Program-made: the position numbers and the translations under genes | The notes under the pieces: model-generated | What the model saw: only the letters and a program-made list of their open reading frames with translations | Told to the model about the DNA's origin: nothing | Databases searched by the model: none | Source of the DNA: Sphingobacterium griseoflavum | GTDB taxonomy: Bacteria; Bacteroidota; Bacteroidia; Sphingobacteriales; Sphingobacteriaceae | Assembly (NCBI RefSeq): GCF_014653155.1 | Contig: NZ_BNAF01000004.1 | Span: forward strand, 281,351 to 345,350 | DNA length: 64,000 nt | Reading direction: 5' to 3' | Shown here: piece by piece, positions 33,394 to 42,680 of the stretch | Layout: each line of letters starts with the position of its first letter | Position numbering within the stretch: position 1 is the stretch's first letter

Positions 33394-36300
33394 ATGAAAG
33401 AAAAAGTACTAAGTATTTTGTTTGTGATTTCCTGTCTTATAAGCTACTCTTATGCGCAAAGCAGGCAATTGACTGGAAAGGTCACCTCTGCAGCGGATGG
33501 TTCTGCTATAAGTGGGGCATCCATTGCCATCGTTGGCACCTCTGCTGCCACGCAAACCGATGAATCTGGAAATTATGCACTGTCGGTATCAGGAACTGAG
33601 GTAGAGCTATCCATTTCCTATATCGGTTTTGTTGCGCAGCGTATAAAGGTAGGTAATCGAACAAGCCTTGATGTAGCTTTGGTAAGCGACGACGAGACGC
33701 TTGAGGAAGTTGTTGTAACAGCCTTAGGTATTTCCAGAGACAAAAAGTCGCTGGGTTATGCTACGCAAGAGGTAAAAGGTGATGTGCTAACCGCGGCCAG
33801 AGGAGGTAACGCGCTACAGTCGTTGTCAGGAAATGTAGCTGGTGCGGTTATATCTGCCCCGTCCTCCAGTCTTGGCGGTTCAACGCGGATTGTGCTACGT
33901 GGTATAGGTTCTTTAACAGGTGAAAATCGGCCATTGCTTGTGGTCGATGGTATACCCATGGATAATTCGAACTACAATTCCAATAATGCGCAACGCGGAG
34001 CAGGCGGCAGGGACTATGGTGATGCAGGTTTTGATATCAATCCAGACGATATTGAGTCTGTCAATGTACTCAAAGGGGGGCCAGCTTCAGCGCTTTATGG
34101 CGCTAGGGCAGCGAATGGTGTCGTACTTATCAAAACGAAATCCGCAAAGCGCGGCCGTGATGAGATTGTATTGAACACAGGTGTCGCTTTCGAAAATTTA
34201 GGTATAACCCCGAAGCTGCAAAAGTTGTATGGAGGTGGGTTCGATTCAGAATTTGCTACTGCAACCATAAATGGCCAAGAGTTTCCAGTAGCAGATTACA
34301 GTGCTGACGAATCATGGGGACCGCGACTCGATGGGCAACAGGTTCTTCACTGGGATGCTTTTGACCCGAATGATACCGAAAATTATCTAAAAACGCGTCC
34401 GTGGTCTTACCCTACGAATGATTACCGAACATTCTTCAACACAGGAGTAAGCTATACAAACGCCCTTTCACTCGCTAAATCTTACGAGAATACAGCCGCA
34501 CGTCTATCGTTGTCCAATGTTTCCCAAAGTGGTATTGTTCCGAATACGGAGCTAAAAAGAAGTACCGTTGCGCTAAGTTTGGATAACAAGTTTTCCGACA
34601 AGTTAACTGCTCGCGGGACAATCAATTATGTCAGGACAAATGGGTTCAACCGCCCCGAACAAGGTTACGGCGACAATTCCATCGGACAGAAGATGTTCCA
34701 GTGGGGGCAAACGCAACTGGACTACAGCAGGCTCAAAAATTACAAAACGGCCTCTGGCGAGCAGAAATCTTGGAATAGGTCTTCTTGGGACGATGCCACT
34801 CCAAAATATTCGGACAATTATTATTGGATCGTAAACGAGAATACAGCGACAGATCAGCGTGATCGCTTCTACGGAAATGTTGAGCTACGGTATGATATCA
34901 TGCCGGGACTATACGCAACAGGTAATATATACGGGGATAATTACACCTTGAAAATAAATTCGCAGGTCGCTGTAGGTTCGCAGGCGGTATCTTCTTTTAC
35001 AGAAAGCTTGCGTGAGTTTACCGAAATGAATTATGAGGGACGTATCCATTTTGATAAAAAATGGAATGTGTTTTCGCTGAATGCATTTGCAGGTACGAAT
35101 CGAAGAAATACGACCCGTTATTCCTCAAATGCTGCTACGGCTGGCGGATTGATCGTTCCAAACCTTTATACAATCAACAATAGTGCGGAAGCGGCGACCA
35201 TCAACACGGATCTATCAAGAAAGCGTGTGAACTCGGTTTTTGGTAATTTCTCTGCAGGTTACAAAGATTTGCTATTCGTTGACTTTGGCTGGCGAAACGA
35301 TTGGTCTTCGACCTTGCCAAAAGACAATAATTCTTACTTTTATCCATCCGTTACAGGATCGTTTGTTTTCTCACAACTTTACAAACCGTCTTGGCTGAAT
35401 TTTGGTAAATTACGCGCCGGTTGGTCTCAAGTTGGTAATGACACGGATCCATATCGCCTATTGGATGTGTATCTAAATAACGTGTACAATAACACCAGTT
35501 ACCTTGATAACCCATATTTCCTGCTTGGCTTGTCGAAACTTAACGCAAATCTAAGGCCGGAAACCAAGAAATCATACGAGTTTGGTTTAGAAGCTCAATT
35601 TTTGGATAATAGATTGGGTATTGATTTCACTTACTACAATGAGGAAACGACCGATTTAATTATGAGCGTTTCTACAGGCGCCGAAACCGGATACAGTTCG
35701 AAGGTAATGAATGCTGGAAGGGCGGTAAATAAGGGCGTTGAAGCTATGCTTACTGTAGTTCCTGTTAGATCGGGCGCTTTTGAATGGTCATCGAACATTA
35801 ACTTTTCTCGAAACCGTAATAAAGTAGTTGAACTATTTGGCGACTTGCAAACACTGACGATTGCCACGGCTCCTTTCAAGGCTTCTCTTATTGCTAGCGT
35901 AGATCAGCCATTCGGTCAAATTTATGGTTCGGATTTTATTTATGACGATGATGGAAATAAAGTTGTAGGCGCGAACGGATTATACTTAGCCTCTGATGTC
36001 CAAAATCTAGGATCGATATTGCCCGACTTTAACGCAGGTTGGCGCAATACGTTCAATTATAAAAACCTGTCACTTTCCGCACTGATCGACATGCAAAAAG
36101 GTGGAAAATTCTTCTCGACATCCAACATGTTTGGTAGCTACACAGGTGTCTTAGAAGAAACGGCCGCCAATGGTGTTCGCGAATCTGGAATGGTAAGCGA
36201 AGGCGTTACGGGTACTGTGACGCGAAATGCAGACGGCACATACACCGTGACTAATACGGCTCCAAATGAAGAAAATGTATCAGCACAGCAATACTACGGT

Positions 36301-36585
36301 CACTACTACGGTGGGCCAACAGCGCAAAACGTATTTAATGCCGATTATATAAAGCTTCGGGAGATCACACTTGGCTATACCTTATCAAGCGAATTTGTTA
36401 ACAAACTACGCCTGAAGAGCGCGACAATTTCTGGATTTGCTAGAAATATCGCTACCTGGGGGTTGGATAATAGGAATTTTGATCCGGAAATGGCAACAAC
36501 TGGTAGCGGAAATATTCAAGGGTTTGAGGGTGGAAATCTGCCTGCATCCCGCACATTCGGCGTGAACTTAAGATTGCAATTTTAA
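33394..36585 (+). CDS. SusC/RagA-family TonB-dependent outer-membrane transporter (operon 1)
   Basis: From ATG 33394 the protein is 1063 residues with a signal peptide (MKEKVLSILF... ending SYAQ, 1-22). An upstream frame extension of 37 residues is not needed. A CarboxypepD_reg-like domain (25-95, GKVTSAADGSAISGASIAIV) leads to the TonB-box region (EEVVVTALGI), the plug (GGNALQSLSGNVAGAVIS, VVDGIPMDNSNYN, NPDDIESVNVLKGGPASALY) and a beta-barrel ending in a terminal aromatic (RLQF). It should form a nutrient importer with the SusD partner 18 bp downstream. No enzymes lie next to it, so the substrate is unknown and need not be a glycan. Confidence 0.95.
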   Translation: MKEKVLSILFVISCLISYSYAQSRQLTGKVTSAADGSAISGASIAIVGTSAATQTDESGNYALSVSGTEVELSISYIGFVAQRIKVGNRTSLDVALVSDDETLEEVVVTALGISRDKKSLGYATQEVKGDVLTAARGGNALQSLSGNVAGAVISAPSSSLGGSTRIVLRGIGSLTGENRPLLVVDGIPMDNSNYNSNNAQRGAGGRDYGDAGFDINPDDIESVNVLKGGPASALYGARAANGVVLIKTKSAKRGRDEIVLNTGVAFENLGITPKLQKLYGGGFDSEFATATINGQEFPVADYSADESWGPRLDGQQVLHWDAFDPNDTENYLKTRPWSYPTNDYRTFFNTGVSYTNALSLAKSYENTAARLSLSNVSQSGIVPNTELKRSTVALSLDNKFSDKLTARGTINYVRTNGFNRPEQGYGDNSIGQKMFQWGQTQLDYSRLKNYKTASGEQKSWNRSSWDDATPKYSDNYYWIVNENTATDQRDRFYGNVELRYDIMPGLYATGNIYGDNYTLKINSQVAVGSQAVSSFTESLREFTEMNYEGRIHFDKKWNVFSLNAFAGTNRRNTTRYSSNAATAGGLIVPNLYTINNSAEAATINTDLSRKRVNSVFGNFSAGYKDLLFVDFGWRNDWSSTLPKDNNSYFYPSVTGSFVFSQLYKPSWLNFGKLRAGWSQVGNDTDPYRLLDVYLNNVYNNTSYLDNPYFLLGLSKLNANLRPETKKSYEFGLEAQFLDNRLGIDFTYYNEETTDLIMSVSTGAETGYSSKVMNAGRAVNKGVEAMLTVVPVRSGAFEWSSNINFSRNRNKVVELFGDLQTLTIATAPFKASLIASVDQPFGQIYGSDFIYDDDGNKVVGANGLYLASDVQNLGSILPDFNAGWRNTFNYKNLSLSALIDMQKGGKFFSTSNMFGSYTGVLEETAANGVRESGMVSEGVTGTVTRNADGTYTVTNTAPNEENVSAQQYYGHYYGGPTAQNVFNADYIKLREITLGYTLSSEFVNKLRLKSATISGFARNIATWGLDNRNFDPEMATTGSGNIQGFEGGNLPASRTFGVNLRLQF

Positions 36586-36603
36586 TACTAACTGGACTTT
36601 ACA

Positions 36604-38190
36604 ATGAAAAATATAAAAACTATACTATTTTCTTGCCTTATTGGAATAGGTACAACGGCCAATGTTTCATGTACAAAAGATTTGGAGGAAATTAATGTGA
36701 ACCCCAATGCGCCCGAGATTGTTCCAACCTATACGGTATTTAATGGTGCGAACCGTTATTTGTTTGATAACACCCGAGATGGCTGGTGGATGACAAGAAT
36801 GTCCATGCCATGGATGCAGTATGTCGCCCAAAACAACTATGTTGAAGAAGATAAATACCAGTATCGAGATGCACAAACCACCAATGGGTGGATATACCTC
36901 TATCGTGTAGCAAATAACTTCAAGGACATCATTGAGAAATGCGAGGATCCCGAGTTGAGCAGCCAAATGTCAGGCTATGGTGATCTTGATAATCAAATTG
37001 CAGTTTCTAGAATAATGCTTGCATATGTTTTTGACAACTTGGTAAGCCATTTTGGCCCCGTACCCTACTGGTCTTACGGCCAGCAAGACAACGAAAATTT
37101 TCAGGCTTTAGATATCGATAACTTTGTTACGCCTGTCTATGCTTCCGAAGAAGAAATATACGCCGATCTCTTAAAGGAACTAAAGGAGGCTGCTAATCAA
37201 TTAAACGAAGATCAACCCGTTTTCAATCAAGGCGATAACATCTATGGTGGCGATGCTACAAAATGGAAACGTTTTGCCAACTCGATGCGTTTACGGATTG
37301 CCAACCGCATCAAGGCAGTCTATTCGGGTGCAAATGCTGAAATTCAAGATGCTATTGCTTCCGGCGTATTTACTTCGAATGAAGATAATGCAGTTCATGC
37401 ATTTGGATCTACCAACATTGAAGCAAATCCATTTTGGAAGTTATTTTACGTAGACAACAGAACCGATTTTTGGGTAAACAGGTCCTTCATCAATCTTTTA
37501 AAGGGTGTTACGGGTAATTTTGGATTGGATCCTCGGTTGTATAAAGTAGCGGCTCCGAAAGGGCTGACGTTCGCGGCATACAATAGTGGATATACGGATT
37601 CGGAGAACCTGGAAGATTACACCGGTATGCCATATGGATTGCCTCGCGTGGAGACCTATTATCAGCAATCTGCTAACATCAACTTCTTTTCCAAGGATTT
37701 TATAAAAGTTGATAGGGGTGAGGTACTGATGGAATATTCTGAAGTAGCCTTCTTGTTGAGTGAGATTAATTCTTGGTCGCAGGAGCAGTACGAAAATGGT
37801 GTACGCGCAAATATGGAGCGTCTGGGTGTCGCGGAAACGCAAATTGCGGACTATATTACTAATCTACCTGTCGCAAGCGAGCGAAGCGTTCTGACACAAA
37901 AATATATCACCTTGCTCTATAACCCTGACGAGTCTTGGAATGAGTATAGGCGCACAGGATATCCAGACACCGAAGTTTTATTGATGCCTGGAGAGTCTAC
38001 GACTAGACCGCATGACGGCTCAGCATATACCTTTACGCCAATGCAGTCTGGGAATGTTGTCGCTACGGATATTCCGGCAAGGATAAGATATCCGGTCACG
38101 CAACAAACCTTGAATAGAAACAATTGGTCTGCTGCTGCCGCTGAATTTGGAGGCGATGAGATCGATAAGAAGCTTTACTTTGCTAAGTAG
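36604..38190 (+). CDS. SusD/RagB-like nutrient-binding outer-membrane lipoprotein (operon 1)
   Basis: The 528-residue lipoprotein has its lipid Cys at 23 (NVSC). It resembles the SusD-like_2 group: DLEEINVNPNAPEIVP at the start, GDATKWKRFANSMRLRIANR in the middle (about 215-235), and LNRNNWSAAAAEFGGDEIDK at the end. It should act as the lid and binding protein on the adjacent SusC barrel at the cell surface. Operon ends in an intrinsic terminator. Substrate unknown. Confidence 0.93.
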   Translation: MKNIKTILFSCLIGIGTTANVSCTKDLEEINVNPNAPEIVPTYTVFNGANRYLFDNTRDGWWMTRMSMPWMQYVAQNNYVEEDKYQYRDAQTTNGWIYLYRVANNFKDIIEKCEDPELSSQMSGYGDLDNQIAVSRIMLAYVFDNLVSHFGPVPYWSYGQQDNENFQALDIDNFVTPVYASEEEIYADLLKELKEAANQLNEDQPVFNQGDNIYGGDATKWKRFANSMRLRIANRIKAVYSGANAEIQDAIASGVFTSNEDNAVHAFGSTNIEANPFWKLFYVDNRTDFWVNRSFINLLKGVTGNFGLDPRLYKVAAPKGLTFAAYNSGYTDSENLEDYTGMPYGLPRVETYYQQSANINFFSKDFIKVDRGEVLMEYSEVAFLLSEINSWSQEQYENGVRANMERLGVAETQIADYITNLPVASERSVLTQKYITLLYNPDESWNEYRRTGYPDTEVLLMPGESTTRPHDGSAYTFTPMQSGNVVATDIPARIRYPVTQQTLNRNNWSAAAAEFGGDEIDKKLYFAK

Positions 38191-38330
38191 CAGCATGGAT
38201 ATTAAATTTTTATAAAAATGATGTGCTGGTGCAATTAAAATAACCTGCCGCATTTTGTTATCAAGCGACAACATTTGCTGTAGACCGTTAAATATGAAAG
38301 GTTTTCTAAAGATGTTGTTTTAGAGAATTT

Positions 38331-38367
38331 GAAAGCTGACTCTTGAAAAGAGCTCAGCTTTCATTTT
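38331..38367 (+). terminator. intrinsic terminator of the first SusC/SusD operon
   Basis: GAAAGCTGA-CTCTT (38331-38344) pairs with AAGAG-C-TCAGCTTTC (38348-38362), a 14-bp stem with one bulged C and a GAA loop, followed by ATTTT. The rest of the 38191-38504 spacer shows no gene. Confidence 0.82.
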
Positions 38368-38504
38368 AAAAGTACATGTTGCAAAACTACCTTCTTCCGC
38401 TGCCTTGAGGAAGTGTCATTCAATTGCTTCGGCAACTTGGCGCCCTTAGCGTATTAAGCCTTTAATTGGTAAAAACAAACTTCAGTCTCAACAGCCTTCA
38501 GGCA

Positions 38505-39212
38505 TTAATGCCTGTGGGCATCGGTCTCTGCCATTAACTCCCGGTAGGCCTCGCTGAACAGCATAGCTAGTTTTGGGTTTTGTTCCGTTAGCAAGGGGAT
38601 CAAATTCTGTTGCAGCGCATCGTTATACTCGTTGTCGGGGTGCGGGCCGTCCATTATAAAGCGAAAAACACTTCGCACCTCTTGTTCGGACCGTTTGGAT
38701 AGGGATTCGCAAGCGGCTTTCGTATCATGCTGCAGCCTGTCGGCAAATCCGAAACACTCCGTAATATGATCAGCTTCCCACACACCGTCTATACAGATGT
38801 CTATAAATTTTTTGTAGTACAGCGCATTCGGTATCGTCTTCAGCGAAGCAAAATATTTGATCACATTTTTCCCTTCCGGATAGGAGTACAGTGGTGCTGC
38901 GCCTGTTTTAGGATCATAGCCAAATAGATCTTGCATCTCCTGAAATGTTTGCGGAAAAGCGCAGAAGAACTTTACATCGGCATGCTCCAGCGTCTTATCC
39001 ATATACTTTATCAAGGTGTCCGCCCGCTGTTTTGCGTTGTCGAATGTCCATGTCGAGCAGTTAGCTATAGCGTCTACCGCATATCGAGGATCGTTTGACA
39101 CGTGGTTTTTAAGGGCACTTGTATCGTGGCCATTATTTGTTGTAGACTGCCGCACGTCGTTGCAGGAAATCAGGAAAAATATCCAGATCGTATATGCTAG
39201 CACATTTTTCAT
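38505..39212 (-). CDS. predicted lipoprotein, function unknown
   Basis: From ATG 39212 the product is 235 residues with a lipoprotein signal (IWIFFLISC, Cys at about 17); an in-frame start at 39236 would add eight residues. The mature part is mostly helical and carries several cysteines (IANCSTW, FFCAFPQ, FIDICIDG, ITECFGFA, KAACESL). I do not recognise the family. It lies beside another minus-strand lipoprotein gene 140 bp upstream; a link between the two is not evident. Confidence 0.65.
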   Translation of the reverse strand: MKNVLAYTIWIFFLISCNDVRQSTTNNGHDTSALKNHVSNDPRYAVDAIANCSTWTFDNAKQRADTLIKYMDKTLEHADVKFFCAFPQTFQEMQDLFGYDPKTGAAPLYSYPEGKNVIKYFASLKTIPNALYYKKFIDICIDGVWEADHITECFGFADRLQHDTKAACESLSKRSEQEVRSVFRFIMDGPHPDNEYNDALQQNLIPLLTEQNPKLAMLFSEAYRELMAETDAHRH

Positions 39213-39352
39213 TTGCGTTGGTTTAACTGTTCTCATGTTGCCTTCTCTTGATCATATCCTATATCGAATGCTTAATATACGCAAGTCAACCGGCCTATAC
39301 TAAAAAATAATAAGAATATGTGGCCGCTAAGCCCTATCTATGTTCGCGAAGT

Positions 39353-40309
39353 TTATCGCCACAACATGTAATTGTCACCGGTCTCCAAAGCCGCGTCATC
39401 TAGCGCTTTCACAGCAATGACTTTCGGAGATGGATTTTTACCCACCGTATGCATTTCACCATCCAGTGGAATAATTTGAAGGCTCCAGGTGCCCGGTCTA
39501 AATGTTGCCGGCTGATAATCGGATGCGATAAGCAAGAATTTTCCGTCAGGCGAAAATACACCCGCACGTTCTTGTGTCGGACTATCCGTAACCTGCATTA
39601 ATGCTGCTCCATCGCTATTCATAACGTAAATATGCTTGTCGATCCGCATTGAGATTTTTGACCCATCTTGATTGCAATTTATATTGCCCCAATCTGGATA
39701 ATTCATTTCTTTTATGGCGACAATTTCATCATACGGCGGACTTGTCTTTAATATATGCTGGCCGTCAAACGTAAACACAATACTATTGTCTGCGAGCATA
39801 CACGCTTCATCGCCTAACGTTAAATTCTTTCCGTTTACAGTTCGAAGATGCGTGACGATATTGCCGTCGCTATCAAGTACAACAATTCCATGGTTAAGAT
39901 CTGGCTGAATTAAGATATGCGCTTTATCTGCGCTCAGCTTGCCTGCCGTTAAACGATCCTCCCCGGCAAGTCGTGGATAGATGGTCTCTTTGGAAGGCTC
40001 GCCACTTGTTGTATTGACAAAGCTAAATTTTATGTTTTGGAAATCGCCCGCAATGGACGACGTTTCTAGCCGTGTAAGCCCGTCCCAACTCACATCCCAC
40101 CCGTTCAAAGCATAATTGTTTTGCTCAAAATAGATACTTTTTTCACCACTCCGTAAATCTAAGGAATAGATTTTCTCTCCTCGGTCATATAGAATATGGC
40201 CAGTTAGGTTTTGGCTACCTGCACCATCCTCTTCGCGATTAGCTTTGCTGCAGCCAACTGCCAATAGCATCAAGGATATGAAAATGTTTGTGAATCCTAC
40301 GTTTTTCAT
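39353..40309 (-). CDS. TolB/WD40-like beta-propeller lipoprotein
   Basis: From ATG 40309 the protein is 318 residues with lipoprotein Cys at about 19 (MLLAVGC). ATG 40321 is a possible alternative. The mature part has the repeated blade ends of a TolB-like six-bladed propeller: NCNQDGSKISMRIDKHIYVM and AGVFSPDGKFLLIASDY are the clearest, in the form S-x-DG-x-x-I-x-x-x. Such periplasmic propellers usually bind protein or ligand; no specific role can be given. Confidence 0.75.
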   Translation of the reverse strand: MKNVGFTNIFISLMLLAVGCSKANREEDGAGSQNLTGHILYDRGEKIYSLDLRSGEKSIYFEQNNYALNGWDVSWDGLTRLETSSIAGDFQNIKFSFVNTTSGEPSKETIYPRLAGEDRLTAGKLSADKAHILIQPDLNHGIVVLDSDGNIVTHLRTVNGKNLTLGDEACMLADNSIVFTFDGQHILKTSPPYDEIVAIKEMNYPDWGNINCNQDGSKISMRIDKHIYVMNSDGAALMQVTDSPTQERAGVFSPDGKFLLIASDYQPATFRPGTWSLQIIPLDGEMHTVGKNPSPKVIAVKALDDAALETGDNYMLWR

Positions 40310-40605
40310 AATAAATAGCATTTATAGCACGAATATGTGCAATAAAAATGCCCAATCTTATCCACGAAAACCAGTATTTCTTATTCTGGTAGGTCTTGTC
40401 GTGAAGAATACGTTCAGCGAGATTATGCGAAGTACGAACAGATTGTTCAATGCACTATGAGGGATAATTTAAAGTTGAGGATACGGATGTTTGCTATCAG
40501 AGAGGAATGCAGAAATCCTACGAGGCGTCTTTCTTAAACAAGTTTAACTTTTTTCAATTTTATATGCTCTTCCTTTGTGTAAAACAATTTAAAAAAAATA
40601 GAACT

Positions 40606-41058
40606 ATGCAAAAAAGATTTAACATGAAGGAAGTTGCTCCTCAGGCGCTAAAAGCGATGATCGCGTTAGAAACGTATCTTTCTAGGGCTTCCATAGCACA
40701 CACAACGAAAGAACTTATCAAAATACGAGCATCGCAAATTAACGGCTGTGCCTACTGTATCAATATTCACACGGCAGATGCCATCAAAAATGGCGAAACA
40801 ACGCAACGTATTTTTCTTTTGAATGCTTGGAAAGAAACCGAAGGCATTTATACCGCAGAAGAGAAATTGGTGTTGTCAATCACAGAAGAAATAACGCTAA
40901 TCCATCACAACGGATTATCGGACGAGACCTATGCAAACGCTTTGCAGTTTTTTAGCGAAGCTCAAATTGCAGATATTATTACGGCCGTGATTACCATCAA
41001 CCTTTGGAATAGGGTGGTGCTAAGCACCCATCTACAAATTGGGCAAAGCCTTGCATAG
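40606..41058 (+). CDS. AhpD-like carboxymuconolactone decarboxylase family protein
   Basis: From ATG 40606 the protein is 150 residues; an upstream ATG at 40507 would add 33 Phe-rich residues without family support. The core has the AhpD-like motif INGCAYCINIHTADAIKNGE (about 47-66) with the CxxC pair and nearby His that carry out thiol-disulfide chemistry with peroxides. The family acts in cytoplasmic peroxide or redox defence. An SDR oxidoreductase follows 144 bp downstream on the same strand. Confidence 0.9.
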   Translation: MQKRFNMKEVAPQALKAMIALETYLSRASIAHTTKELIKIRASQINGCAYCINIHTADAIKNGETTQRIFLLNAWKETEGIYTAEEKLVLSITEEITLIHHNGLSDETYANALQFFSEAQIADIITAVITINLWNRVVLSTHLQIGQSLA

Positions 41059-41202
41059 CATTCCTGCACGGCTGAATCGGTTTTAGCCGTTCCAATGTAA
41101 AAAAAAGAGCATGGCCGGTAGTGCTATATATCGCAAGTATCCGACGGCGGCTTGGTTTTGATCATTTTCAAAGAAGAACGAAGAGTATTTAATAACATAA
41201 CG

Positions 41203-42114
41203 ATGTGGACAAAAGAAAATATACCGGACCTGACCGGTAAGACAGCGCTGGTAACCGGGGGCAATACCGGTATCGGATACGAAACGGTACTGGCGCTTTA
41301 CGAAAAAGGAGCAAATGTTACGCTCGCGGCAAGGGATGAGAAGAAAGCGGCTGCGGCGGTCGAGAACATTAGATCGGCAACCAAAGGAAAAGGAAATATA
41401 GAAATTGGTATCCTTAATCTATCAAACTTGGCCCATATAAAATCTTTTGCGGATGCTTTTAACGGCAAGCATGCGCAGCTTGATATATTGATCAACAACG
41501 CGGGGGTGATGATACCTCCGGCATCCAAAACGGACGACGGCTTCGAATTGCAGTTTGGTGTCAATTTCCTAGGACATTTTGCACTGACCGGACATTTGTT
41601 TCCCCTACTAAAAAAATCTACAACTGCGAGAATTGTTACGCTATCCAGTGGAGCCGCTACGTTAACGGATGGGATTGATTTTGAAAACCTGAAGTTGGAA
41701 AAGCCCTATAACGAATGGGCTTCGTATGCAGTCAGTAAACTGGCTGATATCCTATTTACATACGAACTGGACAGAAAACTGAAAGCGGCAGAACTGCATC
41801 TACTTGCTGTAGCAGCGCACCCCGGCGTGACGCGAACCGATTTACAACGCCACATCCCCAAGGAACATCTCCAAGGCATGTTCGCCGAATATGACGAAGT
41901 GATGCAGCCATGGCAAGGAGCCCTACCATCTCTATTTGCAGCAACAGACCCATCGGTGAAAGGAGGAGAGTTTTTCGGACCGGATGGGGAGAAAGAATTT
42001 TCAGGGTATCCAGCCTTGTCGAAACACAATACAACCGCGATGCGTGACGAACCATTGGCTAAAAAATTATGGCGGTATGCAGGAGGTATAACACGCGTTG
42101 CTTTTCATATGTAA
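41203..42114 (+). CDS. short-chain dehydrogenase/reductase (SDR)
   Basis: From ATG 41203 (MWTKENIPDLTGKTALVTGG) the enzyme is 303 residues. It has the classical SDR signs: TGGNTGIG cofactor loop (about 19-26), LINNAGVM (about 95), catalytic Ser in TLSSGAAT (about 150) and the YxxxK pair in SYAVSKLAD (about 175). The size and the WTKENIPDLTGKTALVTG start recall the retinol-dehydrogenase-like SDR group common in bacteria. Substrate unknown. Confidence 0.92.
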   Translation: MWTKENIPDLTGKTALVTGGNTGIGYETVLALYEKGANVTLAARDEKKAAAAVENIRSATKGKGNIEIGILNLSNLAHIKSFADAFNGKHAQLDILINNAGVMIPPASKTDDGFELQFGVNFLGHFALTGHLFPLLKKSTTARIVTLSSGAATLTDGIDFENLKLEKPYNEWASYAVSKLADILFTYELDRKLKAAELHLLAVAAHPGVTRTDLQRHIPKEHLQGMFAEYDEVMQPWQGALPSLFAATDPSVKGGEFFGPDGEKEFSGYPALSKHNTTAMRDEPLAKKLWRYAGGITRVAFHM

Positions 42115-42680
42115 AAGACCACATCGTATGCGGAGGAAGCAAGCTACTGGTGGCTATATTTGAAGCTGAACGAAATCGTTGCTCGGTCTGCAGCTTTGTT
42201 GCTATTTTTTTGATGGCATTAGCGCTTTTTATTGCACGCAGACATAGTAGATCTAAATGCAGGATAGGGCAGGACAGTCCTCTTAAGCATAGTATATATC
42301 TTTGCTACGAACACAAGCGATAAAAACAGATCCAAGTTTTTGATCTAAGCTAGTTAGCTGACAATTTGCATTTATAAACTTTCTTGTGCTATCGAGACGA
42401 AATACGATGATTTCTTTTAGACCGGTACATATATTACTGAACTATTTTTTATTTAAGGTTTAAAGTAACTGTTTGCAAACCAGTAATTTCATAAAATATG
42501 TCAATTTTGCTAAAACGATTTATTGCCTAAAGCTGCTCAGTGTATGTGAGCTAGTTTTGCAGATGTACGGAGCAGCGGTAGGGAATGTCTTATCGATGTA
42601 AAACACGGCAAGTAGGGTAGTTGCAAAACCGTTGTGTAGTAAAGGATTGTACTCATGAACAAGATAAAGAATACCGAGAC
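42115..42680. other. intergenic, leader region of the first PUL block
   Basis: A 566-bp spacer. The near-palindrome ACTG-TTTGCAAA-CCAGT at 42469-42485 (core GTTTGCAAAC) is the only dyad seen and may be an operator for the DUF3863-GH78 genes. ORFs here are short and unconvincing. Confidence 0.45.
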
